A stretch of 64,000 bases of DNA from JAWPMT01 sp965215825 (GTDB lineage: Bacteria > Bacteroidota > Bacteroidia > Cytophagales > Cyclobacteriaceae). The stretch spans positions 3,720,001-3,784,000 of the forward strand of contig CBDCEM010000003.1 of assembly GCA_965215825.1 (NCBI GenBank), in the 5' to 3' direction. Positions 1 through 9,988 of the stretch are shown piece by piece; within the stretch, counting starts at the first letter, position 1; the number at the start of each line of letters is the position of its first letter. Below the pieces are notes generated by a model, which worked only from the letters and a program-made list of their open reading frames with translations, did not search any database and was not told the DNA's origin. A program made the position numbers and the translations under genes.

Positions 1-3000
1 GCTCTCAACAAGTCATTCATCAAAAGAATATAAACAGGGAAAAACAATAGAATGATAATCGTGCCAAAAAGAACTCCATAAGCGACCGAAATAGCCATAG
101 GAATCAGAAACTGGGCTTGAAAACTAGTTTCTTTGATCAAAGGAAATAATCCTGCTACTGTCGTTAGAGAAGTTAGCATAATTGCTCTGAATCTCGCAAT
201 GCCTGCCTCATATGCCGCCTGATAAACAGTCAACCCATCATTCTTGACCAATGAGTTAAACTTTGCCAGGAACACCACCGCATCGTTGATAATCACCCCC
301 GATAACGCGAACATACCCCAGGCAGATAAGATGGAAACAGGGAAATCAGTATCAGGATTTACCCATGACTCAATTCCATGACCCAACATGGCGCAGAACC
401 ATCCCATTGGCACCATTCCTACGATCAATAAAGCCTGATAAAAAGACCTGAAGGTGATCATCAAAATGAAAAATATTACAATAAAGGCACCACCGAAATA
501 CGTTCCAATCTCTTGCCCTGCTCGGGCGCTTTCCTCCGCTTGCCCACCATAATCAAATTTTACTGACGGGAATTCCGCCTGGAGTTTAGGAATGATGTTT
601 TCCCGCACATTCTCTATGATAGGCGGCACCTCACCAAAAGGATCCACCATTTCCGCTTCTACCGTCACAGCTCGACTTGTATTATAATGCCTTAAGCCTG
701 CGACACCCCGTTCTACTTCATAATTGGCCAGTTGTGTCAATGGAAACTCCTGACCACTATTAGTCTTGATCTTGATATCTTCAAGTTGTCCAACACTTTG
801 TCGCCCGGAATTGGGATAACGTACCCAGACGCGTAACTCGTCATTTCCTTTCATGAAACGCTGCACCTCTTCGCCAAAGAAACCCTGACGAATCTGAGTA
901 GTGACGTCATTGTGATTCAAACCAAGGAAATAAGCTTCAGGCCTCAAATCAAATAGCATTTCACGACGACCAACTGCAACGTTATCTTCTATTTCTTTTA
1001 AGTCCGATATCTTACTAAGCTCTTCTTTCAGCGCATTCGTCGCGGACGTCAATTGCTTATAATTCTTAGCCATTATACGTACTGAAACAGGCTTTCCGAA
1101 TCTATTTCCAGCCCCTACACTGAACTTTTCAGCTTCGTCCACAGGTCCAATCTCTGATCTGATTCGTTCAATCAAATCGAACTGGTTTAGACCATAATCA
1201 TCCAATTCTTCGTAAATCACATTTACCTGACCCGCATGAGTTCCGGATTCTCCACTACCAAATCCAGTATTCATGAAAGTGAATCGAATAAGGTCTTCGT
1301 CCGTTTCAAATTCCGTTTTCATCTTGTCGTTTACAGTCCAGATGGCATCGTCAAAACGTTTCAGGAATCGTTCTACCTTTTCCTCCCGCTCTCCAGGTTT
1401 GAACGCAAGGTTTACTTGAAAACTATTGAAAGGTATGTTTGGAAAGAACGTGGCTTTAATTTGCCCCCCCATGAGCATTCCTACAATCAGGATTACAAAT
1501 CCGACTGTAATGGACCAGGAAATGTAGCGGTTACGCATGGTCCAGGAAAGTGCTCTTCCGTACAATTGATGTCTTAGAAAATCAATAAAACCATTGATGG
1601 CTTTCCGGATTTTGAAGCTACGGGTATCTTCCTTTTTCACCCTTAGCACGTTTTTACTGGCCAGGTGTGCTGGTAATACGAAAAATGCTTCAAGCAATGA
1701 AAACCCAAGACTAAAGATCACAACGAATGCCATGTCTTTCAGAAATTCGAATCCGCCCGTCAATAACAACAAAGGAGTGAAAGCCACAATTGTGGTAGTT
1801 ACTGATGTTACTACCGCAGGCAGTACTTCCATCGTGCCGTTTACGGCTGCTTTTATCGGGTTCTTGGTTTTCTCAAAATGCGTATAGATATTCTCCGCAA
1901 TCACAATCCCATCATCAACCAGAATCCCAATTACCAGGATCATTCCAAAAAGTGAGATCATATTGATTGTGAGTCCAACGAAAGAACCCAGAATGAACAT
2001 ACCCAGGAAAGACGAAGGAATACCCCAGGCCACCCAAAATGAAAGTCGAATGCTTAGGAAAAGCCCCAGGGACACCAAAACAAGCATCAAACCAACGACA
2101 CCATTTCCAGTAAGTAGGTCCAACCGCTGTTTCAGTACCTCCATGAAATCCCAATTCACTTCAAGAGTGACCGCACTGTACTTTTGATTAAATTCCTTAA
2201 CATACTCTCCTACAACTAAAGAGATTTGTTCCAGATCCTCGTTTTCAAGCTTTCTTACCTCAATGAATACCGCTTCTTCGCCATTCAGGAAACTTTTAGA
2301 AGGCTGATCTGCGAATTGTTCTTTTACAACAGCCACATCTCTCAATAAGAGATCGCTACCATCAGGGTTACTCCTCACCACCATTTCTCCGATGACGTCC
2401 GCATCCGTACTCTTCGCTTTTGATCTAATGAGAATTTCTTCCCGGCTAGACTTGATAGAACCCGCCGAAACGTCTCTGTTGTTTAGCCTTACAGCAGCTA
2501 CCACCTGATCAAATGTAAGGTTGTATCTACGCAAGGTTTCTTCACTTACTTCGATAGAAACTTCAAGTGGAGGAAAACCTGTCACATTAACCTGACTGAT
2601 ACCTTCTCTCGCCAATAAATCATCTTCTACGATTTCCGCGTAGTATTTCATGGTCTTCAGGTCCACATCTCCCGTGAGACCTAACCATTGGGCGGTGGTT
2701 CTGAATCGTTGTTTAAAAATGATTGGTTTTTCTGCACCTGCCGGAAATGAACTGATGCCATCAACCGCATTTTTCACTTCAGTATATAACTCATCGATAT
2801 CATAGTTATCAAGCGTCTCAATTGAAATACTTGCAGCATTTTCCGATGAAGTCGAAGTGATCTCGTCAATTCCCGCAATGGATTTTAATGATTCCTCGAT
2901 CTTCAATGTGACTCCTTCTTCCATTTCCTCAGGTGAGGCTCCGGGATAGGCTACATTGATGTTGATGAACTTATCCTTGGTTGTTGGAAAAAAAGATTTC

Positions 3001-3101
3001 TTCGTATTGACAAGGGTCACTAACCCAGCTAAAAGCGTGATCGCGATAACGATATTGGCAAGTATGGGATACTTGACAAAGTGTTCGATTATGTTTCTCA
3101 T
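1..3101 (-). CDS. Efflux RND transporter permease (AcrB/MexB-like), C-terminus cut by window edge
   Basis: Inner-membrane pump of a tripartite efflux system, probably proton-driven export of drugs or other small toxic compounds. The start is the ATG at 3101 (MRNIIEHFVKYP), and 1033 codons are visible before the window edge. After a first TM helix comes the periplasmic porter region with the usual start 'AYPGASPEEMEE', then a TM block with the proton-relay signature 'ILVDDGIVIAEN' around residue 395, where the paired Asp are intact, then the second periplasmic half. The adaptor gene stops 11 nt upstream on the same strand, so the two are co-transcribed. No outer-membrane factor gene is visible here. 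The substrate cannot be read from sequence; the heavy-metal (CusA) type is an alternative but the signature fits the HAE-like group. Confidence 0.93.
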   Translation of the reverse strand, partial: MRNIIEHFVKYPILANIVIAITLLAGLVTLVNTKKSFFPTTKDKFININVAYPGASPEEMEEGVTLKIEESLKSIAGIDEITSTSSENAASISIETLDNYDIDELYTEVKNAVDGISSFPAGAEKPIIFKQRFRTTAQWLGLTGDVDLKTMKYYAEIVEDDLLAREGISQVNVTGFPPLEVSIEVSEETLRRYNLTFDQVVAAVRLNNRDVSAGSIKSSREEILIRSKAKSTDADVIGEMVVRSNPDGSDLLLRDVAVVKEQFADQPSKSFLNGEEAVFIEVRKLENEDLEQISLVVGEYVKEFNQKYSAVTLEVNWDFMEVLKQRLDLLTGNGVVGLMLVLVSLGLFLSIRLSFWVAWGIPSSFLGMFILGSFVGLTINMISLFGMILVIGILVDDGIVIAENIYTHFEKTKNPIKAAVNGTMEVLPAVVTSVTTTIVAFTPLLLLTGGFEFLKDMAFVVIFSLGFSLLEAFFVLPAHLASKNVLRVKKEDTRSFKIRKAINGFIDFLRHQLYGRALSWTMRNRYISWSITVGFVILIVGMLMGGQIKATFFPNIPFNSFQVNLAFKPGEREEKVERFLKRFDDAIWTVNDKMKTEFETDEDLIRFTFMNTGFGSGESGTHAGQVNVIYEELDDYGLNQFDLIERIRSEIGPVDEAEKFSVGAGNRFGKPVSVRIMAKNYKQLTSATNALKEELSKISDLKEIEDNVAVGRREMLFDLRPEAYFLGLNHNDVTTQIRQGFFGEEVQRFMKGNDELRVWVRYPNSGRQSVGQLEDIKIKTNSGQEFPLTQLANYEVERGVAGLRHYNTSRAVTVEAEMVDPFGEVPPIIENVRENIIPKLQAEFPSVKFDYGGQAEESARAGQEIGTYFGGAFIVIFFILMITFRSFYQALLIVGMVPMGWFCAMLGHGIESWVNPDTDFPVSILSAWGMFALSGVIINDAVVFLAKFNSLVKNDGLTVYQAAYEAGIARFRAIMLTSLTTVAGLFPLIKETSFQAQFLIPMAISVAYGVLFGTIIILLFFPVYILLMNDLLR

Positions 3102-3112
3102 GGCTCGGGGCT

Positions 3113-4315
3113 CTAGTTAGCTTTCTTGGATGTACCTGATCCTGAAACAAGTCGCTTCTCAGAGTCCGTTTTACGCTCAAGATCGATATCTCTTTCCTCG
3201 AGTTTCTTCGCGACCATGTTGTTATGCGCATTGATCAATGGCTCTACAACCAGATTATCTCCTTCTTCTAATCCAACGAAAATAGCAGACTCCTTCTCCA
3301 GGCGAAGAACATTGATTTTTTTGACCTTCAACAGGGTATCCTCCAATACAAATACCTCACTTCGATTATAAATGGCACTCCTGGGCATAATCATGCCATC
3401 TTTTATTACCCTAGCCGGAATAGCCGCCTGCAAAAACTGACCGTCATAGATTCGCTGACCATTGGACTGAATCGCCAAAAAGACATCTACGGATTGGGTA
3501 TTCTGGTTTACAAAATCCGAAATTCTCAATACTTCGCCATCCCAGTACTGTTGTGTTTCGTCGTTATAAATCTTGACTTCTGCACCTTCTTGAATCCAGC
3601 TTATGTCTCTGGTTTCGACACTCACCTTGAGTTCATGCGCTCCAGCCCGTATGATTTTGCCAATGCGCGTGCCTGGATTAACAAAAGCTCCGGTTTCCAT
3701 AACCACCTCAGATACACTCCCATCAAATGGCGCATAATATCTGTGTTTCTGAAGTCTGGCTTCCGCACTTTTTATACTGTAATAAGATGAATAAATGCCT
3801 TTTGTAGCCAGGAAAGTCTTTTCTTTCTCGCTTTTATTCTCAGGCAATTCAGGGAGATCATTATTAATATCTACATCAGAAAAATAGGCCTGCCATGTAT
3901 CATAAGAACTTCCAAAATCCACTTTCAGATCGGGCAAAATAGCTGCCAGGTCACGCAAAAAATTACTTTTTTGTGATTTAAGATTCAATTCTGCCTCATC
4001 ATCATCAATATAAAACAGCAAAGTTCCTTTTCGGAAATTTTGACCTGCTTTCAATCTGATATTGCCTTCGTACATTCTACCTCCCACTTCTGAAAGGAGA
4101 TCCAGGGATTGAGCAGTTTCAACCCGACCAAAAGCGACAACACTGGTTTCTACATCAGTGTATTCAATCGGCACTGTCTTGACATATCGAACCGACACAG
4201 CTATTTTCTCCTCCTCCGGAGGAGGTTTCTGACCGGCTAATACAGCAGCAAGCGCCACTGTTCCGCCTAAAATCACGATAATCGCGATAATTACTTTCAA
4301 TTGACGAGATTTCAT
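3113..4315 (-). CDS. Efflux RND periplasmic adaptor (HlyD/MFP family)
   Basis: Membrane-fusion protein that links the RND permease downstream to an outer-membrane channel. I chose the ATG at 4315 (MKSRQLKVIIAI), giving 400 residues: it puts the N-terminal TM/signal segment (residues about 7-27) at the very start, whereas the longer frame adds 22 residues without a signal-like character. Visible parts are a first half-lipoyl/barrel region (about residues 65-115), an unusually poor, short hairpin insert, the second half-lipoyl ('APFDGSVSEVVMETGAFV') and C-terminal beta-barrel strands. The tail after residue about 370 is charged (KKLEERDIDLERK) and probably disordered. The permease starts 11 nt further on. 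Confidence 0.92.
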   Translation of the reverse strand: MKSRQLKVIIAIIVILGGTVALAAVLAGQKPPPEEEKIAVSVRYVKTVPIEYTDVETSVVAFGRVETAQSLDLLSEVGGRMYEGNIRLKAGQNFRKGTLLFYIDDDEAELNLKSQKSNFLRDLAAILPDLKVDFGSSYDTWQAYFSDVDINNDLPELPENKSEKEKTFLATKGIYSSYYSIKSAEARLQKHRYYAPFDGSVSEVVMETGAFVNPGTRIGKIIRAGAHELKVSVETRDISWIQEGAEVKIYNDETQQYWDGEVLRISDFVNQNTQSVDVFLAIQSNGQRIYDGQFLQAAIPARVIKDGMIMPRSAIYNRSEVFVLEDTLLKVKKINVLRLEKESAIFVGLEEGDNLVVEPLINAHNNMVAKKLEERDIDLERKTDSEKRLVSGSGTSKKAN

Positions 4316-4445
4316 TTGAGTAGTATTTGACCGTAAAAAAATTAGTAAAGGGTGTTGAATTACTAAGACTCCTTGCAACACACTTTTGTTACAACAACCT
4401 TAAGGAAAATGATAAAAGGACAATAGTGTACGTGCAAAGGTTTGC

Positions 4446-4465
4446 AGCTTACATGTGTGTAAGCT
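4446..4465 (-). terminator. Perfect 8-bp hairpin just after the kinase stop
   Basis: AGCTTACA (4446-4453) and TGTAAGCT (4458-4465) pair perfectly around a 4-nt loop, 8 nt beyond the stop of the kinase gene on the minus strand. No U-tract follows, so it may be a weak terminator, an RNA-processing or stability structure, or a protein-binding palindrome in front of the efflux operon. Confidence 0.35.
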
Positions 4466-4473
4466 CAATTCAT

Positions 4474-5217
4474 TCAGTTGTCCGCAGAAGGCAGGGTTAC
4501 ATAGAAAGAAGTAATTCCTTCAGGTTCCCGGGAATGACGGATATCTCCACCCAACGCATCAAGACACGTCTTTACAACAAACAGTCCGAGACCAACATTG
4601 GCTTCTTCATTGTTGGGACGAGTACTGATTTTGGCAAACTTCTTATACAAGAGCGGCTCTTCTTCTTCGGGTATCTCCTTTCCGTGATTTGACACGACCA
4701 TAGAAACAAACTGACCACTAGTTTTGAAAACAACTTTCACGCTTGACTCGGGATCGGCAAATTTGCAGGCATTACCTACCAGGTTTATAAAAATATGATC
4801 GAAATAGGGCTTATCTACTTTACCCTCAATAGGCTCTGATGAAGCCGTAATGTTGATTTCTATTGAAGGATAATTAGCTTGAATATCGTAGATCAGTGAC
4901 TCTGCCGTAGCCAGCAGGTCCACGGTTTGAAAAATCAATTCTCTACCGTCGGCCAGGAAATGTTCCACCTCCACAATTCGAGCGATGGTCTTACTCAGAT
5001 TCCAACCTGCCGCTTCTATACTTTCTGCAAAAGGTCGAAGGTCTTCATCATCAGCCAGATCTCTTTTCAACAAATCCGCAAATCCGATTATTCTGCTTAT
5101 GGGTGACCTCAGGTCGTGAGAAACAATTTTCAGAAAGCTCTGCTTCTCCCGATGTAGTTCGGTAATTTGTTCCTGGGCCTTTTTAAGCTCCTCTTTCAAT
5201 TGTGCTGTGGATTCCAA
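4474..5217 (-). CDS. Sensor histidine kinase without a sensory domain
   Basis: Two-component kinase core of 247 residues. An N-terminal coiled-coil (residues about 5-28, LKEELKKAQEQITELHREK) leads directly into HisKA with the phospho-acceptor His34 in 'SHDLRSPI'. The HATPase domain follows: N-box 'NLVGNACKFA' and G-box 'NVGLGLFVVK'. No TM segment, PAS or GAF domain is encoded, and there is no in-frame room upstream before other stops, so the input must come from a partner protein or the coiled coil. No response regulator gene is adjacent. It reads toward the efflux operon but is separated from it by 158 nt and a hairpin, so co-regulation is only a guess. Confidence 0.9.
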   Translation of the reverse strand: MESTAQLKEELKKAQEQITELHREKQSFLKIVSHDLRSPISRIIGFADLLKRDLADDEDLRPFAESIEAAGWNLSKTIARIVEVEHFLADGRELIFQTVDLLATAESLIYDIQANYPSIEINITASSEPIEGKVDKPYFDHIFINLVGNACKFADPESSVKVVFKTSGQFVSMVVSNHGKEIPEEEEPLLYKKFAKISTRPNNEEANVGLGLFVVKTCLDALGGDIRHSREPEGITSFYVTLPSADN

Positions 5218-5282
5218 GGAAAAAGTTGTTAAATGCTACTAATGTGTTTAGAATAGAAATTCAAGTTCGAAAATTACAAGAG

Positions 5283-5309
5283 CCGTCATATCTTTTTGAA
5301 GAATGACGG
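5283..5309. repeat. Short CCGTCAT/ATGACGG palindrome
   Basis: CCGTCAT (5283-5289) and ATGACGG (5303-5309) form a 7-bp stem with a 13-nt loop in the divergent gap between the kinase and the BNR gene. It shares the ATGACGG end with the larger palindromic element at 22291-22404 and with 18092-18101, so it may be a decayed member of the same dispersed family. Confidence 0.4.
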
Positions 5310-5469
5310 ATCAACGGAGAAATTGGTAGTATCAACCAGTATCTCTGAGGTGAAAAGGAATTACTCTGATCACCAAAATACTCCGTTCACGCCCTTTCTT
5401 GTTTCAAACTTACATCATGTGACGCAAGTTTAAAGCTTATTTGATATAGAAAACTAACCTAAAAAAGAC

Positions 5470-8400
5470 ATGAAAATGGCAAAATATGTCTTCCTGATTT
5501 GCTTGATGATAATCAGCATTAGTTCCCTGGAAGCACAACGCAAGCGTCGAGGTAAATCGACCCCAGCCACCGTCAAATTCGACCAACAACTCTATGAGGG
5601 ACTCAAATGGAGGAGTATCGGACCCTTTAGAGGAGGCAGATCGGCTGCTGTCACCTCGGTACCAGGAAAGGCAAACTTGTTCTATTTTGGGGCTACAGGT
5701 GGTGGCATCTGGCGTACAACAGATGCCGGAAACTCCTGGGAGAACATATCTGATGGCTATTTTGGAGGATCGATCGGTTCAATTGCCGTAAGTGAATGGG
5801 ATCCCAACATCATGTATGTCGGCGGAGGTGAAGTCACTGTAAGAGGAAATGTCTCATCTGGAAGTGGAATGTGGAAATCAGACAATGCTGGAAAGACATG
5901 GACTAAGATTGGACTAGACAACTCCAGGCATATCGTTCGTTTAAAAATTCATCCGAAAAATCCTGACCTGGTTTATGCAGCGGTCATGGGCGATCTATAT
6001 AAATCTTCAAATGTCCGTGGAATCTATCGAACTACAGATGGGGGAAAGACCTGGGAACAGGTACTGTTTGTAAACAGTGATGCAGGTGCGGTTGAATTGG
6101 TCATGGACCCGAACAACCCAAGAGTGCTATATGCTTCAACATGGAGAATCCGCAGAACTCCTTATAGCCTGGAAAGTGGTGGCAAAGGGTCTGCTATTTG
6201 GAAAAGTACAGACGGAGGTGATACATGGAAAAACATTACCAGCAACCCCGGCTTACCAAAAGGCGTATGGGGTATCTCTGGTGTTACAGTGTCCCCAGTC
6301 AATTCCAATCGGGTCTGGGCAATCATTGAAAACAAAGATGGAGGCGTTTACAGATCAGACGATGCAGGGACTACCTGGAGTTTGGTCAACAAAGAGCGTA
6401 AGCTCAGACAAAGAGCCTGGTATTATAGCAAAATCTATGCAGATACTCAGGACGAGGACATGGTATATGTCATGAATGTTCGATACCACCGATCAAAGGA
6501 CGGGGGAAAAACTTACCAAACATTTAATGCCCCTCATGGCGATCATCACGACTTGTGGATAGATCCTCTGGACAATCAACGCATGATCATTGGTGATGAT
6601 GGAGGTGGGCAGGTGTCTTTTGATGCGGGTGAAAATTGGTCCACTTATAACAATCAACCTACCTCTCAATTCTATCGCGTAACTACCGATAATGCGTTTC
6701 CATACCGTATTTATGGAGCGCAGCAGGATAATAGCACCGTCCGTATTGAACACCGAACCGATGGAAGATTCATCAGTGATGGTGATTGGGAATCAACCGC
6801 AGGTGGGGAAAGTGCCCATATTGCCGTAAATCCTGAAAACAATGACATTGTCTACGGTGGTAGTTATGATGGCTTTCTGACGCGTGTAAATCACGAAACA
6901 AGTGAAGTGCGTGCAGTGAATGTTTGGCCAGACAATCCTATGGGACATGGTGCGGAAGATTTTAAGTATAGATTCCAATGGAATTTCCCTATCTTCTTTT
7001 CTCCTCATGATGCCAACAAGTTATATACCGCATCAAACCAGCTTCATTTAAGTACCGATGAAGGCCAATCCTGGAAGGTCATCAGTCCCGACCTAACGAG
7101 AAACGACAAAAGCAAATTAGGCTCTTCCGGGGGACCTATCACACAGGACAATACCAGTGTGGAATACTACTGCACCATCTTTGCTGCAGTTGAATCTTAC
7201 CATGAAGAAGGTGTTATATGGGCTGGATCTGACGATGGTTTGATCCACGTTACCAAAGATGGTGGTGATAACTGGCAAAATGTAACTCCTCCATCTATGC
7301 CTGAATGGATGATGATCAACAGTGTCGAGATTGACCCGTTCAACAAAGGTGGACTATACGTGGCCGGGACCAAGTACAAACTTGGTGATTATCAACCTTA
7401 TTTGTATAAAACCGAAGATTACGGTCAAACCTGGAAAAAGATCACCAATGGAATCGGAGCGGAAGATTTTACTCGGGTTTTAAGAGCTGATCCAAAAAGA
7501 AAGGGATTGCTTTATGCAGGTACTGAGAATGGCATGTATGCCTCTTTTGATGATGGAGTAAGCTGGCAATCTCTCCAAATGAATCTGCCAATCGTACCCA
7601 TTACCGATCTGGCCATCAAAAATGACAATTTGATTGCCGCAACGCAAGGAAGAAGTTTTTGGTTAATTGATGACCTGACCGTACTTCATCAATTGAATAA
7701 CGAGGTAGCACAAAAATCACATCATTTATTCACCCCAATGCCAACTTACCGTATGGGAGGTGGAAATGGACGTACATCGAAAACTGCTGGAACTAATCAT
7801 CCTGGAGGCGTTTTGGTTCACTATTACGTAAAGGACACAAGCGCGACTGATACCATTAGCGTTTCCTTTAAAACGCAATCCGGTGATTTAATCAGGAAGT
7901 TTTCGACACATCCGAGTAAAGATGATAATGAGGGCAAATTAAAGGTAGAGCCAGGACTCAATATGATGAACTGGAACATGAGGTACCCTGGTGCAAAAAC
8001 GTTTAAGGGCATGATTATGTGGGCCGCTACTACTCAAGGTCCTAAAGTAGTACCTGGTACTTACATGGTAACGATGGAGGTCAATGGTGAAAGTCAGGAG
8101 TCTTCCTTTGAATTAATGAAGGACCCACGTTCCAGCGCCACACAAGCAGATCTACAAGCTCAGTTTGATTTCCTAACGGCTGTCCGTGACAAGCTATCAG
8201 AGACCAATCAGGCGATCATTGATATTCGCAAAGCTCGCGGACAAATCAAAGGTGTTATGGCACGATCTGAGGATGAATCCATCAAAACCCTTGGTAAAGA
8301 CATGTTAGCTGAAATGAAAACCATTGAAGAAGCATTGTACCAAACCAAAAATGAAAGTGGACAGGACCCGTTGAATTTCCCAATTCGCCTGAATAACAAA

Positions 8401-8595
8401 TTGGGACACCTTGGTTCGCTCGAAGGTATTGGTGACTCAAAGCCCACAGATCAGGCAATTGCTTTCAAGAATGAGGTGTCTGCGGCGATCGACGAGCAAC
8501 TTGATCAATTGAAAGTAATACTGACCGAAAAAGTGAAACAGTTCAACGAAGCTGTTTACGCGGCCAAAATTGAAGCAATTCAGCTCGATGAATAA
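5470..8595 (+). CDS. Secreted BNR-repeat (sortilin/VPS10-like) beta-propeller protein
   Basis: Large exported protein of 1041 residues. A signal peptide (residues 1-22, ending SLEAQ) is followed by multiple BNR/Asp-box motifs of the S-x-D-x-G-x-x-W type; I count about eleven variants (TTDAGNSW, SDNAGKTW, TTDGGKTW, STDGGDTW, SDDAGTTW, TKDGGDNW and others) through residue about 700. This predicts two sialidase/VPS10-type propellers. The last 300 residues form a beta-sandwich-like stretch and then a helical, Glu/Lys-rich tail. The family is widespread in Bacteroidota and often labelled glycosyl hydrolase, but I see no sialidase catalytic set and claim no enzyme activity. It is transcribed alone: a strong terminator follows 23 nt after the stop. 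Confidence 0.9.
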   Translation: MKMAKYVFLICLMIISISSLEAQRKRRGKSTPATVKFDQQLYEGLKWRSIGPFRGGRSAAVTSVPGKANLFYFGATGGGIWRTTDAGNSWENISDGYFGGSIGSIAVSEWDPNIMYVGGGEVTVRGNVSSGSGMWKSDNAGKTWTKIGLDNSRHIVRLKIHPKNPDLVYAAVMGDLYKSSNVRGIYRTTDGGKTWEQVLFVNSDAGAVELVMDPNNPRVLYASTWRIRRTPYSLESGGKGSAIWKSTDGGDTWKNITSNPGLPKGVWGISGVTVSPVNSNRVWAIIENKDGGVYRSDDAGTTWSLVNKERKLRQRAWYYSKIYADTQDEDMVYVMNVRYHRSKDGGKTYQTFNAPHGDHHDLWIDPLDNQRMIIGDDGGGQVSFDAGENWSTYNNQPTSQFYRVTTDNAFPYRIYGAQQDNSTVRIEHRTDGRFISDGDWESTAGGESAHIAVNPENNDIVYGGSYDGFLTRVNHETSEVRAVNVWPDNPMGHGAEDFKYRFQWNFPIFFSPHDANKLYTASNQLHLSTDEGQSWKVISPDLTRNDKSKLGSSGGPITQDNTSVEYYCTIFAAVESYHEEGVIWAGSDDGLIHVTKDGGDNWQNVTPPSMPEWMMINSVEIDPFNKGGLYVAGTKYKLGDYQPYLYKTEDYGQTWKKITNGIGAEDFTRVLRADPKRKGLLYAGTENGMYASFDDGVSWQSLQMNLPIVPITDLAIKNDNLIAATQGRSFWLIDDLTVLHQLNNEVAQKSHHLFTPMPTYRMGGGNGRTSKTAGTNHPGGVLVHYYVKDTSATDTISVSFKTQSGDLIRKFSTHPSKDDNEGKLKVEPGLNMMNWNMRYPGAKTFKGMIMWAATTQGPKVVPGTYMVTMEVNGESQESSFELMKDPRSSATQADLQAQFDFLTAVRDKLSETNQAIIDIRKARGQIKGVMARSEDESIKTLGKDMLAEMKTIEEALYQTKNESGQDPLNFPIRLNNKLGHLGSLEGIGDSKPTDQAIAFKNEVSAAIDEQLDQLKVILTEKVKQFNEAVYAAKIEAIQLDE

Positions 8596-8618
8596 AATTT
8601 AATATCAAGTAATAAGAG

Positions 8619-8648
8619 AAGCGATGGGTTTTGCTCATCGCTTTTTTT
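8619..8648 (+). terminator. Rho-independent terminator of the BNR gene
   Basis: AAGCGATG (8619-8626) pairs perfectly with CATCGCTT (8636-8643) around a 9-nt loop and runs into seven T residues (8642-8648). Because it lies at the head of the longer lhgO reading frame, it argues that lhgO starts downstream of it. Confidence 0.9.
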
Positions 8649-8674
8649 ATTCTTGCAGGTCTATACAGGTGCCT

Positions 8675-9877
8675 ATGTACAATGTTGTAATTGTGGGAGG
8701 AGGAATTGTAGGCCTTGCTTCCGCTTTGAGATTGAAAGAAGCCAGTCCTAAGTTGAAAATTGCAGTGATCGAAAAAGAGAAAACACTCGCAAGTCATCAG
8801 ACAGGAAATAACAGTGGTGTACTCCACTCAGGACTCTACTACAAACCAGGAAGTTATAAAGCAAAAAATTGCATCTCCGGATATAATGAGTTGGTTAGCT
8901 TTTGCCAGGAAGAAGGCATTTCCCATGAAATATGTGGAAAAGTTGTTGTCGCCACCCAAGAGAGTCAACTGGGTCAACTGGAAACCCTGTATGAACGGGG
9001 TACGGCTAATGGGCTCTCAGGACTTAAAAAGTTGAGTACAAAAGAGGAAATCCAGGAATACGAACCGCATGTGAATGGAATCGCAGGGATCTTTGTTCCT
9101 CAGACTGGCATTGTAGACTATGTGGAAGTCGCTAACAAGTACGCGGAGAAATTTCAGCATTTCGGTGGCGAAATCTTCACTGACAACAAAATCAAGAAAG
9201 TCACTAAAAGAACTGACAAACTGCTTCAGGTTGAAACTAATCATGAAATATTAACGACCCGGTTAGTTATCAACTGTGCGGGCCTATATTCGGATAAAGT
9301 GGCCAAGACTACTAAAACCCAGGTAGATTACAAGATTATCCCTTTCCGCGGTGAGTATTTTAAGCTTAAGCCTGAAAAGGAACATCTGGTCAAACATCTG
9401 ATCTATCCTGTACCTGATCCAAATTTCCCTTTTCTAGGTGTTCACTTCACCAGAATGATCCATGGAGGCATAGAGGCGGGTCCCAATGCAGTGCTTGCCT
9501 ATCGCAGAGAAGGATATACCAAATCTGCTATCCATTTGGGAGAGTTTTTCGAATCTCTGTTCTATCCGGGCTTCCGGAAAGTTGCCGCCAAATACTGGAA
9601 AACTGGTTTTGGAGAATTATATCGCTCTTATTCGAAAAGTGCGTTCACCAAAGCCCTGCAAGAATTGATCCCGGAAATAGAGAAAAAAGATCTTGTGCCG
9701 GGTGGTGCGGGTGTTCGGGCGCAGGCTTGTGATCGAAAAGGCGGATTATTAGATGATTTCCTGGTATTGGAAAATGAAAACATCATCAACGTAGGGAACG
9801 CCCCCTCTCCTGCTGCAACTTCGAGCCTCGCTATTGGAAAGCAAGTAGCAGACCTCACACTGCAAAAACTGGGATGA
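8675..9877 (+). CDS. lhgO: L-2-hydroxyglutarate oxidase
   Basis: FAD-dependent enzyme that oxidises L-2-hydroxyglutarate to 2-oxoglutarate, a metabolite-repair and lysine/glutarate degradation step, passing electrons to the membrane quinone pool. I start at the ATG at 8675 (MYNVVIVGGG), giving 400 residues, the usual family length; the earlier ATG at 8624 lies inside the preceding terminator. Residues 4-14 are the dinucleotide-binding loop (VVIVGGGIVGL), followed by the family pattern 'HQTGNNSGVLHSGLYY'. The middle 'PFRGEYFKL' and C-terminal 'GGAGVRAQA' are also typical. The codons and composition match the neighbours. MsrB follows 111 nt later on the same strand. Confidence 0.94.
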   Translation: MYNVVIVGGGIVGLASALRLKEASPKLKIAVIEKEKTLASHQTGNNSGVLHSGLYYKPGSYKAKNCISGYNELVSFCQEEGISHEICGKVVVATQESQLGQLETLYERGTANGLSGLKKLSTKEEIQEYEPHVNGIAGIFVPQTGIVDYVEVANKYAEKFQHFGGEIFTDNKIKKVTKRTDKLLQVETNHEILTTRLVINCAGLYSDKVAKTTKTQVDYKIIPFRGEYFKLKPEKEHLVKHLIYPVPDPNFPFLGVHFTRMIHGGIEAGPNAVLAYRREGYTKSAIHLGEFFESLFYPGFRKVAAKYWKTGFGELYRSYSKSAFTKALQELIPEIEKKDLVPGGAGVRAQACDRKGGLLDDFLVLENENIINVGNAPSPAATSSLAIGKQVADLTLQKLG

Positions 9878-9988
9878 GTTAACTCTTTTTAAGTCTAATT
9901 GGTTAACTATTTGACATTTGAATGTGCTTTCACCTTATTTCGTCAACATACTGCTGTTCATAGCGTAAACTTGGAAAAACAGGAAATC

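Noticed and set aside
8624..8674. Earlier start of lhgO
   Set aside because: Lies in the terminator stem of the preceding gene; the FAD loop starts at residue 4 of the shorter form, as usual.
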